Positions 61,409 through 64,000 of a DNA stretch of 64,000 nt are shown one piece after another. The notes beneath the pieces were generated by a model. The model was given only the letters and a program-made list of their open reading frames with translations. It was not told the DNA's origin and ran no database searches. The number at the start of each line of letters is the position of its first letter. Position 1 is the stretch's first letter. The stretch is from RYN-230 sp963760405 (lineage in GTDB: Bacteria > Actinomycetota > Actinomycetes > Streptosporangiales > Streptosporangiaceae): positions 124,001 to 188,000 of the forward strand of contig CAVXCV010000007.1 in the NCBI GenBank assembly GCA_963760405.1. The letters run 5' to 3'. Both the position numbers and the translations under genes were made by a program.

Positions 61409-63388
61409 GTGGACGCCAGCGGCCAGCATCGCGCCATGCCCCCCGGCCCTCCGGCCATGCCCCCCGGCCCTCCCGGTGGGCCGCACCCGCGCCTGCCGGG
61501 TGACCCCGCCGTCACCCCCCCAGCAGGCGCGTCCCCGGAAGGCCCAGCAGGCCCGTCCCCGGAAGCGCCCCGGCCCGAGGGCACCTTTCCGGAGGATGTC
61601 CTCCCCGAGGACTTTCCGGAGGATGTCCTCCCCGAGGATGCGTACACCTACGACGGGCTCCCGGGCGGCGGGCGGGACTCATCCGGCGGGGACCTTGGCC
61701 TGGGTGGCGAGCCCGGGTGGCTGGGTGATCCAGTGGTGGCGGCGTGGCTGGATGCCACTGCGGATGACCCGCAGGATGCGGTGGTGCTTTCTACGGGGGC
61801 GGCGTTCGCCCTCGGCGGCGCGGCGGATTCGATGCTGCCGGGGCCGGTGCTGGCCGATCTGTCGGGCCGGGTGCACGGGGATGGGCTTTCCGGGCTGGAC
61901 GATGACGCGCTAACCGGGGTACTGCAGGCTGCGAGCCGGCTCGCGTCCTGGGCCGCGGCGCTGCGCCTGGCCGCAGTCTCCCAGCTCGCCTCCTGCCGCG
62001 AAGCCCGGGCCCGGGCCAGCGGGGACTGGCGGCCGTTCGAGCACGCCAGCGACGAGATCGCGTTCGCGCTCACCCTGACCGGGCGCAGCGCCGGGCGGCT
62101 GCTCGCCTTGGCCATGGCCCTGGACAGACTTCCCGCCACCCGCGCCGCCCTCGAAGCCGGGCAGATCGACGAGCGCCGCGCCGAGATCATCGCCGACGAA
62201 CTCGCCGGGCTCGATGACGAGCAGGCCGTGGCGGTGGAGGCCGCACTGATCGGAAAAGCGGCCGGGCTGACCAGCGGCCAACTGCGGCCCGCGGTCCGCC
62301 GCGCCGTCCTGGCCGTCAACCCCGGCGCCGCGAAACAGCGCAAAGATGAGGCGCTGAAAGATGCCCGGGTGGAGGCGTTCACCGAGACCGCCGGGACCGC
62401 CGCGCTGTGCGGCCGTGACCTGCCCCCCGCCGAAGTCCTCGCCGCGGACACCAACCTCACCGCCCTGGCCCAGGACATGCGCCAAGCGGGCATCGAGGGC
62501 AGCCTGGACGAACTGCGCGCCTGTGCCTACCTCCACCTCCTGACCGGCCACGACCCCGACACCCTGCTCGCCGCGGTAGCCGCCAGGCGGGATGGCGAGC
62601 AGGGGGCCAGCGCGGGGACGCCCGGCGATGGCGCAGACGGGCCGGGGCAGGCAGGAGAAGGCACCCCCGCCGGGACGCCCGCCGCCGGGCCAGCCGGCCC
62701 TGGCCCGAGGCTGCGCGGCACCGTGAACCTGACCCTCCCCCTCGCTACCTGGCTGGGCTGGTCCCGGTCCCCGGGTGACGCCGCCGGGTTCGGGCCACTG
62801 GACGCCGAAGACTCCCGCACCGTCGCCGCCTGGCTCGCCCGCCACCCCGCGACCCAGTGGTGCCTGACCCTCACCGGCCCCGCCGGGCACGCCCTCGCCC
62901 ACGGCTGCGCCCGCACCAGCCCCGGCCCGGGCGGCCCCCGCCCGGGCGGCCTCGGCTCGGGCGGCCCCCGCCCGGGCCGCGCCGGCCGGGAGAACAGCCC
63001 TCCCTCCGCCACCGGGCCCCCCGGCGCCTGGGACTGGCTCACCGGCATCAGCCTCACCCCGTTGCAAACCCGCGACTGCACCCACCCCCGCCAATCACGC
63101 GCTTACCAGCCCCCCGCCTCCCTGCGCCACCTCATACAGATCCGCAACGCCACCTGCACCGCACCCGGCTGCCGCCGCCCCGCTGTCGCCTGTGACCTCG
63201 ACCACACCGTCCCCCACCATCGCGGCGGACTCACCTGCGAATGCAACATCGGCCCCGCCTGCCGCCGCCACCATCGCACCAAGCAAGCACCCCACTGGAC
63301 CCTCACCCACCACCAGCCCGGCACCCTCACCTGGACCACACCCGCGGGGCGCAGCTACACCACTACGCCCACCACCTACCCCAGCTGA
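61409..63388 (+). CDS. 13E12-type DUF222/HNH endonuclease family protein
   Basis: 659 residues from GTG 61409, set by a strong Shine-Dalgarno; ATG 61370 upstream has none. An N-terminal Pro/Gly-rich stretch holds an acidic repeat (EDVLPEDFP-EDVLPEDAY, 27-bp units). DUF222 covers about 110-380 (LQAASRLASWAAALRLAAVS, ALEAGQIDERRAEIIADELA). The C-terminal HNH domain reads CTAPGCRRPAVACDLDHTVP, HHRGGLTCECNIGPACRRHH. Related to REP13E12 elements of mycobacteria; a mobile-type nuclease is likely. Its tail is the template by which the fragments at 12157-13082 were recognised. Confidence 0.9.
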   Translation: MDASGQHRAMPPGPPAMPPGPPGGPHPRLPGDPAVTPPAGASPEGPAGPSPEAPRPEGTFPEDVLPEDFPEDVLPEDAYTYDGLPGGGRDSSGGDLGLGGEPGWLGDPVVAAWLDATADDPQDAVVLSTGAAFALGGAADSMLPGPVLADLSGRVHGDGLSGLDDDALTGVLQAASRLASWAAALRLAAVSQLASCREARARASGDWRPFEHASDEIAFALTLTGRSAGRLLALAMALDRLPATRAALEAGQIDERRAEIIADELAGLDDEQAVAVEAALIGKAAGLTSGQLRPAVRRAVLAVNPGAAKQRKDEALKDARVEAFTETAGTAALCGRDLPPAEVLAADTNLTALAQDMRQAGIEGSLDELRACAYLHLLTGHDPDTLLAAVAARRDGEQGASAGTPGDGADGPGQAGEGTPAGTPAAGPAGPGPRLRGTVNLTLPLATWLGWSRSPGDAAGFGPLDAEDSRTVAAWLARHPATQWCLTLTGPAGHALAHGCARTSPGPGGPRPGGLGSGGPRPGRAGRENSPPSATGPPGAWDWLTGISLTPLQTRDCTHPRQSRAYQPPASLRHLIQIRNATCTAPGCRRPAVACDLDHTVPHHRGGLTCECNIGPACRRHHRTKQAPHWTLTHHQPGTLTWTTPAGRSYTTTPTTYPS

Positions 63389-63440
63389 GAAACCAGCGGC
63401 GGCGCCGTGACATGCTCGGACTCCGCGCGTCATGGCTCCG

Positions 63441-63470
63441 CATGTCAAGGCTCCGCATGTCAAGGCTCCG
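63441..63470. repeat. 15-bp tandem repeat downstream of the HNH gene
   Basis: Two exact copies of CATGTCAAGGCTCCG, flanked by partial copies (CATGGCTCCG before, CATGGCGCTG after). Non-coding, between the HNH gene and the final partial gene. Confidence 0.85.
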
Positions 63471-63516
63471 CGCGGCATGGCGCTGTCTCGGCTAGCGGGA
63501 GAGTGACTCAATTCCT

Positions 63517-64000
63517 ATGGAGCGAATCGCCAGGCTGTCCCCGGATGTCCTCGACGAACACCAGCGGCGGCTTTACGCCGCCATCATGTCCGGCCCACGG
63601 AGTGGCACCCAGCCTGTCCCGCTGACCGACGACGCTGGGGCGCTGACCGGGCCGTTCAACGCGATGTTGCTCCAGCCGGCCATTGGCACGGCGTTGCAGG
63701 CCCTTGGTGCCGCGGTCCGGTACCAGGGCAGCCTGCCCAGCCGGACCAGGGAACTGGTGATCCTGGTGGTGGCCGCGCACTGGTCGAGCGAGTTTGAGCA
63801 GCACGTGCACGAGGCAGGCGGGCGGCAGGCTGGCCTGCGCGAGGAGGACCTCGCCGCGATCCGGGCCGGTCAGGAGCCGGATCTCGCCGACCCCAGCGAG
63901 CGGGCCGCCGTCCGCGCCGCCTGGGCGCTCGCCCGATCCGGTGACCTCGACGACGAGCAGTACACGGCGGCCGGGGAGCAGCTGGGCGCGGCAGCCATAT
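63517..64000 (+). CDS. Carboxymuconolactone decarboxylase family protein, 5' part
   Basis: 161 codons are present; the gene runs off the window. The ATG at 63517 lacks a clear ribosome-binding site. The translation includes GPFNAMLLQPAIGTALQALG, LPSRTRELVILVVAAHWSSE and FEQHVHEAGG. In the CMD/AhpD fold this stretch carries the EQHxH catalytic or proton-relay site; the CxxC of AhpD is replaced by HWSS, so a peroxidase role is unlikely. Confidence 0.88.
   Translation, partial: MERIARLSPDVLDEHQRRLYAAIMSGPRSGTQPVPLTDDAGALTGPFNAMLLQPAIGTALQALGAAVRYQGSLPSRTRELVILVVAAHWSSEFEQHVHEAGGRQAGLREEDLAAIRAGQEPDLADPSERAAVRAAWALARSGDLDDEQYTAAGEQLGAAAI

Noticed and set aside
61409..63388. HNH protein as a CRISPR nuclease, homing endonuclease or restriction enzyme
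   Set aside because: DUF222 plus the C-terminal HNH arrangement is that of the 13E12 family; no methylase, intron or cas context.
1..64000. tRNA or rRNA genes
   Set aside because: No T-arm consensus with a surrounding cloverleaf and no rRNA-like stretch was noticed while reading; a dedicated scan could still find a missed tRNA.

Overview
The window reads as chromosomal DNA of a very high G+C actinomycete. Supporting marks are a late cobalamin operon under a B12 riboswitch, a mycofactocin locus, an XRE/DUF5753 regulator with a DUF397 gene, PPK2, a 13E12-type (DUF222/HNH) gene, DUF6510 and DUF1707 proteins, and dense operons with 4-bp ATGA/GTGA overlaps. The genus cannot be fixed from the sequence alone. 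No rRNA, tRNA, CRISPR array or transposase was seen.

Layout. 1-4955: an ABC importer (binding protein, two permeases, ATPase) in operon with a TIGR03767-like metallophosphoesterase. 4960-7187: cyanase, an unknown protein, and a MarR regulator whose start codon lies inside a perfect 33-bp operator-like palindrome. 7197-11590 (minus strand): B12 riboswitch, cbiB, a bluB-cobT fusion, cobU, cobS. 11659-13082: a scarred region where a DUF6328 gene is joined to the tail of a 13E12-type HNH gene, and that tail is split by about 0.7 kb of foreign-looking DNA. 13291-19185: a redox/signalling array (REC-flavoprotein, cNMP/histidine kinase, UBP zinc finger, Mo-oxidoreductase, ferredoxin-reductase-like protein, DUF6510, DUF1707). 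19374-24504: a sedolisin protease, a PfkB sugar kinase, serS and a THUMP-like methyltransferase. 24624-29318: two tandem apolipoprotein N-acyltransferases and a lipoprotein L,D-transpeptidase. 29335-32051: a probable isoprenoid/quinone-modifying operon. 32098-35495: DEAD-box helicase, PsiE and PPK2.

35768-41864 looks catabolic: lactonase-like hydrolase, hydroxyacid-oxoacid transhydrogenase, FmdB, APC permease and copper amine oxidase. This is a plausible route for gamma-butyrolactone/GHB and amines. 41866-45521 encodes an unusual exporter whose ATPase is fused through a membrane segment to an extracytoplasmic alpha/beta hydrolase. 45694-49322: a DUF5995 fusion, a small membrane protein, and the XRE and DUF397 genes. 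49668-54965: a MetE-like methyltransferase, then mftA-mftB-mftC with a 50-residue precursor ending IDGMCGVY, a deletion scar of a CO/xanthine dehydrogenase operon, and an ammonia-lyase-like gene with a changed MIO motif. 55083-64000: CAP protein, Lon protease, GPP34 protein with an Ala/His tail, amidohydrolase, a complete 13E12 HNH gene and the start of a carboxymuconolactone decarboxylase family gene.

Two features run through the whole window. Nine otherwise well-conserved genes each carry one single-base frameshift, and in every one I checked, undoing it restores a complete gene of expected length. Sequencing or assembly error is the simplest explanation, so the frameshifted genes are reported as single CDSs. 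Short tandem repeats, mostly of 15 bp but also 18-45 bp, are scattered in coding and non-coding DNA.
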